The translations under genes and the position numbers were made by a program. Below, piece after piece: positions 23,974-34,212 of a stretch of 64,000 nt of DNA. How positions within the stretch are numbered: position 1 is the stretch's first letter; each line of letters begins with the position of its first letter. Source of the DNA: Planctomycetota bacterium (GTDB taxonomy: Bacteria; Planctomycetota; J058); assembly GCA_019636275.1 (NCBI GenBank), contig JAHBXY010000020.1:1-64000 (forward strand), written 5' to 3'. The notes beneath the pieces are model-generated. The model saw nothing but the letters and a program-made list of their open reading frames with translations. It did not search any database and was not told where the DNA came from.

Positions 23974-26298
23974 CTAGTAGGCTCGGCGCTCCGGCTTTGG
24001 AGCCTCGGGGCCCTCGCGGCGGGGCGCATCCGGCTGCGCCGGGGTGACCCCGACGGTCGCCAGGACGCGGCCGAAGGCCACGAGGTGGTCGTCGAACCGG
24101 TCGGCCGGCGCGCTGCACACGACCGTCCAGCGCGCGCCGTCGGCGTCGAACGTCGCCTGGCGGGTGCGCCGCCCGCCGGCGTCGAAGTCGAGCTCGTGCG
24201 TGGCGCGGCCGCCGCGGTCGACGACGCCCGAGGCGCGCAGGCGGAAGTCCTCGAGCACGAGCGGGAGCTGGGCCTCGAGGGCGGCCGCCCGGGCGTGCAG
24301 CGCGCCCTGCGCCTCGCCCCGGACCACCTGGACCTTGGCGCCGCCCGGGTGATCGAGCGTGACCACGACCGGCCCCTGGCCGGGGCGCGCCACGAAGCCC
24401 GTCGGCTCCTCGAAGCGGACCTGCCCGAAGCTCGTCCGCTTCGCGCCGGGCCCGGCGCTGCCGTCGAGCCACAGGGCGGCCACGATCGCCTCGATCACGG
24501 CCTGCGGGCTGGCCTTGTCCTGGCCGTCGGGCACGGTGGCGGCGATCGCCACGACGTCCGGGCCCAGGTCGAGGACGAGGACGCGCCCCCAGCTCCGCGC
24601 GCGCTCGCCGGGGACGGTGCCGACGAAGTCGACCCACAGGCCGTGGCGGCCGAGGACGCGCGCGGGCTCCTTCGAGCGGACCTCGGCGTCGGGCACCCCC
24701 TGCGCGATCAACGCCTGGAGCTGCTCCTCGGCCGAGGCGAGCGGGATCGGCAGGCGCAGGAGGCGCACCCGCGCGCCGCCTGGCCCGGCGAAGTGCTCGG
24801 AGCCCATCTGGTGGAGCTGGCCGATCGGGTCGGGCACGCGCTCGAAGCCCTCGGGCGCGCGCAGGGTGGCGCCGACGACGTCGAGGTGCAGGAGGCCGCC
24901 GGGCGCGGGCGCGGCCGCCGCGGCCGGCGCGGGCCGCTTGGCCTCGGCGCGGACGAAGTCCTCGCGCGGCGGCCGGCTGGTCAGGCCGGGCAGCGGCTCG
25001 TAGCGGGCCTCGTACTTGACCGACGCGAACCCGCGCCGGACCAGCGCCGGCCGCTCGGCGTCGGTCGCGCCGTCGACGAGGAGGACCTCGGCGCCGCGGC
25101 GCTCGAGGTGGCGCCCCGCGGGCAGCACCTTGCGGTAGGCCGCCTCGAACTTGACCGCGTCGGCCTCCGAGTCCCAGGTCGAGAGCCAGATGACGACCAC
25201 GCGGCCGTCCTTCGTCTCGTACGACTTGAAGCGGTCGCCGCCCCAGCCGGTGGCCGCCTTGGCCGCGTTCGCCTTGCTCACGCCCAGGGCCCGCAGGAGG
25301 AGCGACACGTTGAACTCGCCCAGCGTGTTCTCGTAGAGCTCCTTGGCGTCGCCGCCGAGCGCCGCCTCGAAGGCGGGCATGAGCAGCTCCTTGGGCTCGT
25401 CGCGCTGCGGACCGAAGAACTTCTCGGGGTGCAGGATCTGCTCGGTCGACGTGGGCGGGTCGTTGAACGCCGCCCCGATCCGCTCCCAGCCGCGCTCCTT
25501 GTGCAGGCGCTGCACGAACTCCGCCCCCTGCGTGTAGGGGAACATGAGGTTCTCGAGGAGGAACGGCGGGATGGCCCGCATCTTCGCCGCCTCGGGCGAC
25601 ATGCGCATGGCCATGTCCTGCATGCGGTTGAAGGCCGCGATGTCCACGTCGCCGCGGCCCATCTTCTTGAACAGGTACTGGAGGCCCACGAGCTGGGCCT
25701 CGCCCTCGACGAGCGACTTGTAGCCCTGCAGGCGGTCGTCGTGGGACGAGAGGAGCTCGAACCAGCGCGTCAGGTCGAAGTTCTGGTCCTGCAGCGCGTG
25801 ATGGAGCTCGTGCGCCATGACCATCTCGTCCATGGCCGCCTGCGCGCCCGGCACCTGCGGGCCGTCGGCCTGCGACTGGTCGATGAGGAACAGCTCCTTC
25901 TTCTCCGGATCGTAGTAGCCGCCGATGTTCTCGGAGAGGAAGTCGATCATCTTGGCCCGCAGGTCGAAGTCGGCCGGGATCAGGCCGAAGCGCTTGAACA
26001 CCTTCTCCTGTTTCTGGACCTCCTCGACCGGGGCCTCCTTCTCGAAGCTCTCGAGGACCATCGCCCGGAGCTGCGCCGGGGACTTGACCCCGACGCGGAC
26101 GTCGGCCTGGTACTCGAGGCCGCGCATGCGCGCGACGTCGAGGCGGATCCGCTCGACCGCCTGGAGGATGGGGTGCTCGCGCGGGGCCGCGAGGTCCTGC
26201 GCCGCCGCGCCGGGCGCGGAGACGAGCGGGGCGACGAGGGCGAGCAGCCACGGCGAGAGCGCGCCGGCGAGGCGGCCCTGTGGACGACGCAGGTTCAC
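23974..26298 (-). CDS. Secreted HExxH zinc metallopeptidase-like protein
   Basis: 774 residues. An N-terminal signal peptide (LAGALSPWLLALVAPLVSAP, cleavage after AAAQ or nearby) directs export. The zinc site is MVMAHELHHALQDQ (H163-E164-x-x-H167) with a likely third ligand Glu about 30 residues later in SLVEGEAQLVG, as in gluzincins. Residues about 40-330 resemble bacterial proteins annotated as hypothetical metalloproteases. The C-terminal 350 residues are beta-rich tandem domains (for example PTGFVARPGQGPVVVTLDHP) of unknown role. GTG 26298 is chosen because AGGAG lies 7 nt upstream and the signal peptide follows directly. Substrate unknown. Confidence 0.72.
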   Translation of the reverse strand: MNLRRPQGRLAGALSPWLLALVAPLVSAPGAAAQDLAAPREHPILQAVERIRLDVARMRGLEYQADVRVGVKSPAQLRAMVLESFEKEAPVEEVQKQEKVFKRFGLIPADFDLRAKMIDFLSENIGGYYDPEKKELFLIDQSQADGPQVPGAQAAMDEMVMAHELHHALQDQNFDLTRWFELLSSHDDRLQGYKSLVEGEAQLVGLQYLFKKMGRGDVDIAAFNRMQDMAMRMSPEAAKMRAIPPFLLENLMFPYTQGAEFVQRLHKERGWERIGAAFNDPPTSTEQILHPEKFFGPQRDEPKELLMPAFEAALGGDAKELYENTLGEFNVSLLLRALGVSKANAAKAATGWGGDRFKSYETKDGRVVVIWLSTWDSEADAVKFEAAYRKVLPAGRHLERRGAEVLLVDGATDAERPALVRRGFASVKYEARYEPLPGLTSRPPREDFVRAEAKRPAPAAAAAPAPGGLLHLDVVGATLRAPEGFERVPDPIGQLHQMGSEHFAGPGGARVRLLRLPIPLASAEEQLQALIAQGVPDAEVRSKEPARVLGRHGLWVDFVGTVPGERARSWGRVLVLDLGPDVVAIAATVPDGQDKASPQAVIEAIVAALWLDGSAGPGAKRTSFGQVRFEEPTGFVARPGQGPVVVTLDHPGGAKVQVVRGEAQGALHARAAALEAQLPLVLEDFRLRASGVVDRGGRATHELDFDAGGRRTRQATFDADGARWTVVCSAPADRFDDHLVAFGRVLATVGVTPAQPDAPRREGPEAPKPERRAY

Positions 26299-26401
26299 GG
26301 GTGAGCTCCTGGGCGGAAGCAAGGGTTCGGCTCGCGAGTCGGCTCGCGAGGGCGAGCCTTGACCCTACGCGCCGCGCGGCCGCGGCGTTTGCTCGGTCAC
26401 G

Positions 26402-26977
26402 TCACATCGACCGCGAGGCGTAGCGCTTCTGCGCGGCGAGCGCCTGCGTGTGCGCCTCCGACCCCGCCGGGAAGCACTTGAGCACGCCGAGGAAGTAGTA
26501 GCGCGCCGCGTGGTAGTTGCGGCGGTCCTCCTCGAACTTGCAGAGGCGCATGAGCACGTCGGCGAGCTTCGGATGCGGCTTGGCCCCCTCGCCGCCGACC
26601 CACGCCGGCCGCGTGTCCTTGGTGTAGCGACCGGCGACCTCGGGGTAGAACGTGCGCTGGTCGAGCTCGTACTTGGACTCCTCCATGACCTCGTCGAGCG
26701 CGGGGATGAGGCGCTCGTCACCGCACCAGTTGAGGTAGAACTCCTCGTAGACCTTGATCGCCTTGTCCGTGCGGAAGGTCGCCTCGTAGGTGCGCCCGAC
26801 CTTGTAGTACCACTCGGGCGCCCAGGCCTCGGTCTTTCGCAGACGGGCCCGCTGGAGGAAGACCTTCTCGAGGCCCGGCCCGATCGCGTACACGCAGGCC
26901 GCCACCACCACGAGGACGACGCCGACGGTGACCTTGAACTTGAAGTCGTTCCACTGCTCCTCGGACATGCGCGCCAA
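26402..26977 (-). CDS. Membrane-anchored TPR-like protein of unknown function
   Basis: 191 residues. After a short cytoplasmic start (MSEEQWNDFKFK) there is one membrane helix (VTVGVVLVVVAACVYAIG), then an external helical region (WYYKVGRTYEATFRTDKAIK; YHAARYYFLGVLKCFPAGSE) suggestive of TPR-like pairs. TTG 26977 is favoured because GGAGG lies 6 nt upstream; ATG 26968 is an in-frame alternative. No family name recognised. It sits upstream of the secreted peptidase on the same strand with a roughly 100-nt gap, so co-transcription is possible. Confidence 0.62.
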   Translation of the reverse strand: MARMSEEQWNDFKFKVTVGVVLVVVAACVYAIGPGLEKVFLQRARLRKTEAWAPEWYYKVGRTYEATFRTDKAIKVYEEFYLNWCGDERLIPALDEVMEESKYELDQRTFYPEVAGRYTKDTRPAWVGGEGAKPHPKLADVLMRLCKFEEDRRNYHAARYYFLGVLKCFPAGSEAHTQALAAQKRYASRSM

Positions 26978-27067
26978 CGGGGGCCTCCTTTGCGGTGTGG
27001 GGTCCGCGGCTCGGGGTGCGCGAGGATCGTAGCCGTTGAGGGGCTCAGCATCCACCCGCGCGGGCGG

Positions 27068-28321
<1,254 letters not shown>

Positions 28322-28333
28322 CGCGTCGCGGCC

Positions 28334-28675
28334 TCAGCGACCGGGCGGCTTGCCGCCGACGGGGCGGGGCGGGATCGAGCCGGGCTGGGTGTCGACGTAG
28401 CGCTGGTCCCCGGTGCGAGGGTCGGCCACGACGTGGATGCGCTCGATGGCCTGCTTGGCCTCGGGCGGCTGGCCAGGCGACTCCCCGCGCAGCCACAGGA
28501 CGAAGGCCAGGCAGGAGGCGTCGTCGGCGTGATGCTCGTCCTGGATGAGCTTGACCGCGTCCTCGACCGGCCCGCTGGACGCCAGCACCTTGTGGCGCGA
28601 CGAGACCATGCCGCGCAGGTCGTGGATGCTGATGGCGCGGCGCTTCGGGCGAGGCTTCTCGGGGTCGTCGCTCAC
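28334..28675 (-). CDS. Hypothetical protein, 113 residues
   Basis: Not recognised. The N-terminus is basic (EKPRPKRRAISIHDLRGM), the middle helical (SGPVEDAVKLIQDEHHADDA), and the C-terminus Pro/Gly-rich and probably disordered. A GGAGGA ribosome site 5 nt upstream fixes GTG 28675, and a TAGGAT -10 box lies 40 nt upstream. It precedes the SDR-like gene by 12 nt. Confidence 0.6.
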   Translation of the reverse strand: MSDDPEKPRPKRRAISIHDLRGMVSSRHKVLASSGPVEDAVKLIQDEHHADDASCLAFVLWLRGESPGQPPEAKQAIERIHVVADPRTGDQRYVDTQPGSIPPRPVGGKPPGR

Positions 28676-28714
28676 GCAAGTCCTCCGCGTGCCAGCCGCC
28701 GCGGCGGGCGCCGG

Positions 28715-28720
28715 ATCCTA
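28715..28720 (-). promoter_or_regulatory. -10 box (TAGGAT) for the 113-residue gene and SDR-like gene
   Basis: TAGGAT on the minus strand predicts a start near 28708 and a leader of about 33 nt that includes the GGAGGA site. This promoter lies at the edge of the anomalous lower-GC island. Confidence 0.35.
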
Positions 28721-28734
28721 TCGGAGGGCGCGAT

Positions 28735-29095
28735 CGGAGACCAGGTTTCCCGGCGAGGTCCCCGTACACGAAGGTGGCACCCGCAATCTGGGTGCCACGC
28801 TCCGTGGTGTGTCATACCGAAAAAGGGGGAAAGTGGGGAAAACGGTAGGCGCACACCTTGTTAGTTCTTGATCCGTAAGGACCTCGGAGTGATCTTTGAC
28901 CACTTCCTGGGCCCGATGGGACTCTATCGGCGCCATGCTCGACCGTCAAGGGAACGGCGCGTCCGAAGGCCGGAACTCGGCGCTGAACATGCTGCCCGCA
29001 AAAGACTAAAGGAAACGCGCCGCGCAGGCTCTGGGCGACGATCTCGGGCCGAGACATCCGTGGCGCATGCCGAAAATCCGGCGGCGACGCGCGCG
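28735..29095. other. Lower-GC intergenic island with a perfect 9-bp hairpin
   Basis: About 360 bp between the 113-residue gene and the double STAS gene has clearly lower GC than anything around it, with A-runs such as GAAAAAGGGGGAAAGTGGGG. GTGGCACCC (28774-28782) and GGGTGCCAC (28790-28798) form a perfect 9-bp stem with a 7-nt loop. No long credible frame is present: short open frames exist on both strands but none has an RBS and a known family. It could be a structured RNA, a regulatory leader, or the remnant of a mobile element. Confidence 0.55.
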
Positions 29096-29100
29096 CGGTG

Positions 29101-29817
29101 TCAGGCGAACGACGTGATCGCGTCGGCGCGGGCCTCGAACACCTCGAAGTGACGGTGGAGGCCGAGCATGGTGATCACCGTGCGGGCGACGTCGCGCAGG
29201 GTGCAGAGCTTGATGTCGCCGCCCTGGCTGCGCGCCTTGCTCACGTAGGAGATGAAGACGCCCATGCCGTTCGACGAGATGTAGGTCAGCTCCGCGCAGT
29301 CGATCACGATGCGCGCCCGGCCGCGCTCGAGCAGGCCGGAGAGCGTCGAGTCGAGCAGGTTGATCGTGTGGCGGTCGACGAAGCCGTGCAGCGAGCAGAT
29401 CGAGACGTCGCCCACCTCGTCGACGTCGATGCGCAGCTTCTCGCCCTCCTTGGGGCGCTGCCGCGCCTGCGCGGCGAAGTCGGCCACGGCCTCGGCCTCG
29501 GTCTCCTTGACCACGAGGAGCTTCGTGAGGTGCAGGAGCGCCAGGACCGACTTCACCTCGGGGCTCATGCGGCAGAACTTGATGTCGCCGCCGGCCTTCT
29601 TGAGCTTGATCAGGTGCGAGAGGAACACGCTCATGCCGTCGTTGCTGAGCTGCGAGAGGCGCTCGCAGTTGACGACGAGCTTGAGCCGGCCGCCGTCGAT
29701 CAGCTCGCGGACGCGCTGCTCGAGGGGCGCGACGCTGCGCTTGTCGAGGACCCCGTCCAGGGAGAGGACGGTCACGCCGTCCTCGAGGTCGCGGGTCTCG
29801 ATGCGCAGCTCGCTCAT
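29101..29817 (-). CDS. Tandem STAS-domain protein
   Basis: 238 residues with two STAS domains (about 1-110 and 130-238). Each has the expected strand-helix order: LKLVVNCERLSQLSNDGMSV in the first and RIVIDCAELTYISSNGMGVF in the second. At the phosphoacceptor position the first domain has Asn (S-N-D-G) and the second Ser (S-S-N-G), so only the second looks phosphorylatable by analogy with SpoIIAA. Both lack the preceding Asp. No kinase or phosphatase is adjacent; the RsbW/RsbU-like pair at 11.8-15 kb could be partners. An anti-anti-sigma-like role is inferred. Confidence 0.75.
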   Translation of the reverse strand: MSELRIETRDLEDGVTVLSLDGVLDKRSVAPLEQRVRELIDGGRLKLVVNCERLSQLSNDGMSVFLSHLIKLKKAGGDIKFCRMSPEVKSVLALLHLTKLLVVKETEAEAVADFAAQARQRPKEGEKLRIDVDEVGDVSICSLHGFVDRHTINLLDSTLSGLLERGRARIVIDCAELTYISSNGMGVFISYVSKARSQGGDIKLCTLRDVARTVITMLGLHRHFEVFEARADAITSFA

Positions 29818-29865
29818 TGTGCTCCCGTGGGTTCCGACGCAGCCTAGCTCCGGCCCCCGGGCCAG

Positions 29866-30336
29866 TCAAACGCGCGAGGCCGCCCCCCGCCCGCGGCGGC
29901 GCGAGCCCGAAAGGAACCGCGCCAGGAGGGCCTCCTGGCGGCGGTGCATGCGAGCCCGGTCGCGCGGGGCGTGGTCGTCGTAGCCGAGCAGGTGCAGGGT
30001 CCCGTGGGCCACGTAGAGGAGCAGCTCGCGCTCGAACGGCAGGCCGCGGGCGCGGGCCTCGCGCGCGGCCGTGTCGGCCGAGACGACGACCTCGCCCAGG
30101 AGCGGCGCCTCGCCCGGCAGCGGGTCGTCGTCGAGGGGGAACGAGATCACGTCGGTCGGCCCGGGGACGTCGAGGAACTCGCGGTGCAGGGCGGCGATCC
30201 GCCGGTCGTTGACCACGACCACCGACAGGCCGGCGTCGGCGCGGCCCTCGGCCGCGAGCACGTGGAGGGCGAGCGCGCGCACGCGCGCCGGGTCGACCCG
30301 GCGCTTCCTGTAGCGCACCTGCACGTCGACGCTCAC
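29866..30336 (-). CDS. ybeY: Endoribonuclease YbeY (rRNA maturation factor)
   Basis: 156 residues. The zinc site is [17 protein letters not shown], the H-G-x-L-H-L-x-G-Y-D-H signature of YbeY, preceded by [12 protein letters not shown] and [11 protein letters not shown], also diagnostic. YbeY acts in 16S rRNA 3' end processing and ribosome quality control. GTG 30336 overlaps the phoH stop (GTGA), the classic phoH-ybeY pairing. The Arg-rich C-terminus is slightly longer than usual. Confidence 0.93.
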   Translation of the reverse strand: MSVDVQVRYRKRRVDPARVRALALHVLAAEGRADAGLSVVVVNDRRIAALHREFLDVPGPTDVISFPLDDDPLPGEAPLLGEVVVSADTAAREARARGLPFERELLLYVAHGTLHLLGYDDHAPRDRARMHRRQEALLARFLSGSRRRGRGAASRV

Positions 30337-31343
30337 CGGCGGTCGCGCTGCCCCTCGTAGCGCTCGACGATCTTCCACACCAGCGGGTGGCGCACGATGT
30401 CGGCGTTGCCGAGGGTCACGTGCGCGATCCCGGCGACGTTGCGCAGGATCGACTGCGCGTGCACGAGGCCGCTCGTCGTGCCGCGCGGCAGGTCGATCTG
30501 GGTCACGTCGCCCGTGACGACGATCTTGCTCCCCTCGCCCATGCGCGTGAGGAACATCTTCATCTGCGCCTTGGTCGTGTTCTGCGCCTCGTCGAGGATG
30601 ATGAACGCGTGGTTGAGCGTGCGCCCGCGCATGAAGGCCAGCGGGGCGACCTCGATCACCTCGCGCTCCTGGTACTTCTTGACCGTCTCGAAGTCGAGGA
30701 TCCCGTTCAGCGCGTCGTAGAGCGGGCGCATGTAGGGGTTGACCTTGGCCGACGCGTCGCCGGGGAGGAAGCCCAGCTTCTCGCCCGCCTCGACGGCCGG
30801 GCGACAGAGCACGATGCGCTGCACCTCGCTCGACTTGAGGGCGCGCACGGCCATGAGCACGGCCAGGAACGTCTTGCCGGTGCCCGCCGGGCCGACGGAG
30901 AACACGACGTCGTTGTCGCGGATCGCCTTGACGTAGCGGCGCTGGCCGGGGGTCTTGAGCTTGACGCCCTCGATCACGCGCGGCTCGTCGGCCGGCACCT
31001 GCTCGCCCGGCGTCGGCCGCGGGCCGAGCGCCGCCTCGACCTCCTTCGGGTCGAGCTGCCCCTTGGCGCGGGCGCGCGTGAGGAGGTCCTTGAGGGCGAC
31101 GAGCGCCTCGTCCTTGGCCTCGCCGCGGACGAGGACGCGCAGGTCGCGCAGGACCACGTCCACCCCGAAGCGCTCGCGGACGAGCCGGATGTTGCGGTCG
31201 TTGGGGCCGAAGAGGAGCTGCGCCTCGTCGTGGCCGGCGACGTCGAGGGTCAGGTCGTCCGACCCGTTGGGGCGAGCGAGCCGCTCGGAGGCGGCGGCCT
31301 GCCGCGCCTGCCGCTCGGAGCGCCCGGAGCGTTCGTCAGCCAA
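30333..31343 (-). CDS. phoH: PhoH-like ATPase/RNA helicase-type protein
   Basis: 336 residues. Residues 35-110 form the N-terminal domain; the P-loop ATPase follows with Walker [13 protein letters not shown] (151-158), [11 protein letters not shown] (Walker B) and [13 protein letters not shown]. The order and motifs match the PhoH family found beside ybeY, thought to act in RNA metabolism. The TTG start at 31343 overlaps the cdsA stop region; no ATG is available nearby in frame. The ybeY start overlaps its stop, so expression should be coupled. Confidence 0.9.
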   Translation of the reverse strand: MADERSGRSERQARQAAASERLARPNGSDDLTLDVAGHDEAQLLFGPNDRNIRLVRERFGVDVVLRDLRVLVRGEAKDEALVALKDLLTRARAKGQLDPKEVEAALGPRPTPGEQVPADEPRVIEGVKLKTPGQRRYVKAIRDNDVVFSVGPAGTGKTFLAVLMAVRALKSSEVQRIVLCRPAVEAGEKLGFLPGDASAKVNPYMRPLYDALNGILDFETVKKYQEREVIEVAPLAFMRGRTLNHAFIILDEAQNTTKAQMKMFLTRMGEGSKIVVTGDVTQIDLPRGTTSGLVHAQSILRNVAGIAHVTLGNADIVRHPLVWKIVERYEGQRDRR

Positions 31344-32196
31344 GGGGGGCCATCCGGCGGAGCAGCGCGAGGGTCCAGACGACGACGGGCGCGGCGATCA
31401 CCACCGAGTCGACGACGTCGAGCACGCCGCCGTAGCCCGGGAGGAGCTTGGCGGAGTCCTTGACGGCGGCGCTGCGCTTCATGAACGACTCGATCAGATC
31501 GCCCGAGATGACGACGAGCGACATCACGATACCAACGCCGGGCGCCAGGGGAAGGGGGATCACGGTCCCCAGCGACGACCAGGCGGAGAAGGCGCAGGTG
31601 ATCAGGGCCGCCCCGACGACGGCGCCGACGAAGCCCGCCTGCGTCTTGCCGGGGCTGACGCTCGGCACGACCTTCGTGCGCCCGAGCGCCTTGCCCGTGA
31701 AGTAGGCGCAGATGTCCGTGCCCTTGGCGATGGCGACCACGTAGAAGAACGCCGCCTGCCCGACCGACGGGTCGGCGAAGCGCGCCTCGAGCGCGTAGCC
31801 GCCGAGGAACGGGATGTAGAAGAAGCCCAGCGCCGTGGCCGCCAGCCCCTGCAGGCGCTCGAGCGAGGGCGCCCCGCGCAGGCAGGCGAAGAACACGGCG
31901 TAGGCGTAGCCGACGGCGAGCGGCGCCAGCAAGAGGTGCAGGCGCGGGTCGACCTCGTAGCCGAGGCCCTTGAGGGCCGTATAGGCGGCGCCGGCGACGA
32001 CGAGGCTCCGGCGCGGGATCGGACCCACGACCGAGGCCATGAGCGCGAACTCGCGCAGGCCGGCGGCCGTGAGCGCCGTGCAGAGGACGATCACGCCCCA
32101 GCCGTGGCCGGTCCAGTTGTCGAGCGTGAGCAGGCCGACGATCGCGGCGATGAGGCAGGCCCCGATCGCCGTGCGGACCTTGACGCTGTCGGCCAT
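31336..32196 (-). CDS. cdsA: Phosphatidate cytidylyltransferase
   Basis: 286 residues. It makes CDP-diacylglycerol from CTP and phosphatidic acid in the inner membrane. About seven or eight membrane segments are visible, and the C-terminal signature is present in slightly altered form: [20 protein letters not shown] followed by [14 protein letters not shown], where the usual PGHGG...DR-x-DS has His to Tyr and Arg to Val changes. ATG 32196 begins [14 protein letters not shown]. cdsA-phoH-ybeY form a compact overlapping set. The upstream side faces a 1.2-kb repeat-filled gap, so the promoter was not located. Confidence 0.85.
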   Translation of the reverse strand: MADSVKVRTAIGACLIAAIVGLLTLDNWTGHGWGVIVLCTALTAAGLREFALMASVVGPIPRRSLVVAGAAYTALKGLGYEVDPRLHLLLAPLAVGYAYAVFFACLRGAPSLERLQGLAATALGFFYIPFLGGYALEARFADPSVGQAAFFYVVAIAKGTDICAYFTGKALGRTKVVPSVSPGKTQAGFVGAVVGAALITCAFSAWSSLGTVIPLPLAPGVGIVMSLVVISGDLIESFMKRSAAVKDSAKLLPGYGGVLDVVDSVVIAAPVVVWTLALLRRMAPLG

Positions 32197-32334
32197 GGGC
32201 AGATTGTCTGGCGCGGGCGGCGCGAGGCAAGGGGGGCAGGGGGCGGGACAGGAGGGAGGTGCGCCGCGATCGACGGCGCGCCCCTACGTCCTGTCGGCGA
32301 TGCCGGAGCGCACGGCGTCCGCGTCGTCGATCCG

Positions 32335-33290
32335 ACCCGTCGGCCAGCAGGCCGCGCCCCTGGAGCCCGGACGGCGACACCGGAGGCGCGGCGATCGGCC
32401 CTGCGACGGCCCGGGTGGCGACGCCGGAGCGCGTGGCGATCGCCCCTGCGACGAGATCGGGTCCGGTCGGCGATCGGCCCCGTCGGCCCAGCAGGCCGCG
32501 CCCCTGGAGCCCGGACGGCGACACCGGAGGCGTGGCGATCGCCCCTGCGACGGCCCGGGTGGCGACGCCGGAGCGCGTGGCGATCGCCCCTGCGACGAGA
32601 TCGGTCCCTTCGGCGATCGGCCCCGTCGGCCCAGCAGGCCGCGCCCCTGGAGCCCGGACGGCGACACCGGAGGCGTGGCGATCGCCCCTGCGACGGCCCG
32701 GGTGGCGACGCCGGAGCGCGTGGCGATCGCCCCCTGCGACGAGATCGGGTCCGGTCGGCGATCGGCCCCGTCGGCCCAGCAGGGCTCGCCACCTGGAGCC
32801 CGGACGGCGGCGATCGCCCTGCGACGGCCCGGGTGGCGACGCCGGAGCGCGTGGCGATCGCCCCCTGCGACGAGATCGGGTCCGGTCGGCGATCGGCCCC
32901 GTCGGCCCAGCAGGCCGCGCCCCTGGAGCCCGGACGGCGACACCGGAGGCGTGGCGATCGCCCTGCGACGGCCCGGGTGGGGACGCCGGAGCGCGTGGCG
33001 ATCGCCCCCTGCGACGAGATCGGGTCCGGTCGGCGATCGGCCCCGTCGGCCCAGCAGGCCGCGCCCCTGGAGCCCGGACGGCGACACCGGGGGCGTGGCG
33101 ATCGCCCTGCGACGGCCCGGGTGGGGACGCCGGAGCGCGTGGCGATCGTCCCCTGCGACGAGATCGGGTCCGGTCGGCGATCGGCCCCGTCGGCCCAGCA
33201 GGGCTCGCCACCTGGAGCCCGGACGGCGACACCGGGGGCGTGGCGATCGGCCCCTACGACGACGACCCGGGTGCCGACGCCGGAGCGCGC
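32335..33290. repeat. Tandem array of a ~144-bp GC-rich repeat (about seven units)
   Basis: The motif CAGCAGG-(GCCGCGCC/GCTCGCCA) recurs at 32345, 32489, 32632, 32777, 32908, 33052 and 33196, so units are 144, 143, 145, 131, 144 and 144 bp. Each contains several GGCGATCG(G/C)CC words and an internal near-duplication (GCCCGGGTGGCGACGCCGGAGCG). Because unit lengths are not all multiples of three, the long open frames through it are not maintained and it is unlikely to be coding. It fills the 1.23-kb gap between cdsA and the Gln-rich protein gene. Direct tandem copies without unique spacers rule out CRISPR. Confidence 0.9.
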
Positions 33291-33362
33291 GGCGACCGAC
33301 GTCGTGCGCCCGGGCGCGGCCCCGGACGGAGTCCCGGAAGGAGTCGACGGGAGGGGGAACGA

Positions 33363-33397
33363 CAGAGGGCGCCTGCCCTCGCGGGTGGCGCCCTCTG
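33363..33397 (-). terminator. Hairpin terminator of the 50.9-33.4 kb gene run
   Basis: CAGAGGGCGCC (33363-33373) and GGCGCCCTCTG (33387-33397) form a perfect 11-bp stem with a 13-nt loop, 30 nt beyond the stop of the last gene at 33427. On the minus strand it is followed by TCGTTCC, a poor U-tract as is common at high GC. Confidence 0.65.
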
Positions 33398-33426
33398 CTG
33401 CTTCTGGCTCCGCCGTGGCGCTGGCT

Positions 33427-34212
33427 CTACTCCCGGCCGCCTTCACCCATGCGGGTGCGGTAGCGCTTGATCAGGTCGGCCCAGCGCGCCGGCGGGTCCT
33501 GGTTCTGCGCGTTCTGCGCGTCCTGGTGGAGCTTGGCGGGGAGCTGACCCCAGCGCCCGGCGCGCTCGCGCTCGCGCGGGTCGGCGCGGGCGGGGTCCTC
33601 GGGGGGCCGGCCCTCGCGGCGCTCCTGCTGGCCGCGCTGCTCGCGGTCGTTCTGGGGCTGGTTCTGCTGCTGCTGCTGCTGGGGCTGGTTCTGCTGCTGC
33701 ATGCGGCGGCGCTCCTCCTCCTGCCGCTCGCGCTCCATGCGCTGCTGCCGCTCCTGCTCGGTCTCCTGCTGCTGACGCTGCTGCTGCCGCTGACGCTGCC
33801 GCTGCTGCTGCTCGGAGCCGCCGCCCGAGCTCTGCTGCTGCTGCTGCTTCTGCATCTCCTCTTCGATCTTGCGGATCAGCTCCTCGAGCGCCTGGCTGGT
33901 CTTGTCCTCGAAGCGCATGGCCTCGATGATCTTGCGCTGCTCGTCCTGGGTGAACTCGCCCGTGTCGGACTCGAACAGGCGGTCCTCGACGCCGCGCATG
34001 AGCTCGAGGATCTTCTCCAGGGGGTTCTCGCCCAGGCCAGGGATGCCGGGCTGACCGTCCTGCTTCTTCTTGCCCTGGCCCTCCTCGGCCTCGCGCCACT
34101 CGCGCTCGGCCTTCTTCTTGTCGTCCTGCTGGTCCGCCCGCACGCCCGTCGTCAGCACGAGCGCGCACAGGCCCGTGAGCAGGGCCGCCCCGCGGGTCTC
34201 ACGACGCTTCAT
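33427..34212 (-). CDS. Exported Gln/Arg-rich protein
   Basis: 261 residues. The signal peptide is RGAALLTGLCALVLTTGVRA. Residues 45-115 contain an ordered-looking segment (NPLEKILELMRGVEDRLFES; DEQRKIIEAMRFEDKTSQAL), and from 125 to 220 the protein is almost entirely Gln, Arg, Glu and Pro, probably disordered or a charged coil. The C-terminus (DPPARWADLIKRYRTRMGEG) is conserved-looking and may be a docking motif. ATG 34212 overlaps the stop of the large Gln-rich gene (ATGA), so the two are coupled. Function unknown; probably periplasmic and part of the same envelope assembly. Confidence 0.7.
   Translation of the reverse strand: MKRRETRGAALLTGLCALVLTTGVRADQQDDKKKAEREWREAEEGQGKKKQDGQPGIPGLGENPLEKILELMRGVEDRLFESDTGEFTQDEQRKIIEAMRFEDKTSQALEELIRKIEEEMQKQQQQQSSGGGSEQQQRQRQRQQQRQQQETEQERQQRMERERQEEERRRMQQQNQPQQQQQQNQPQNDREQRGQQERREGRPPEDPARADPRERERAGRWGQLPAKLHQDAQNAQNQDPPARWADLIKRYRTRMGEGGRE

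Noticed and set aside
28718..29057. Two small minus-strand genes (72 and 81 codons) in the lower-GC island
   Set aside because: They overlap each other, lack ribosome sites and known families, and run through the hairpin; more likely non-coding.
32335..33290. CRISPR array
   Set aside because: Units are directly adjacent 144-bp copies without unique spacers, and no cas gene is present.
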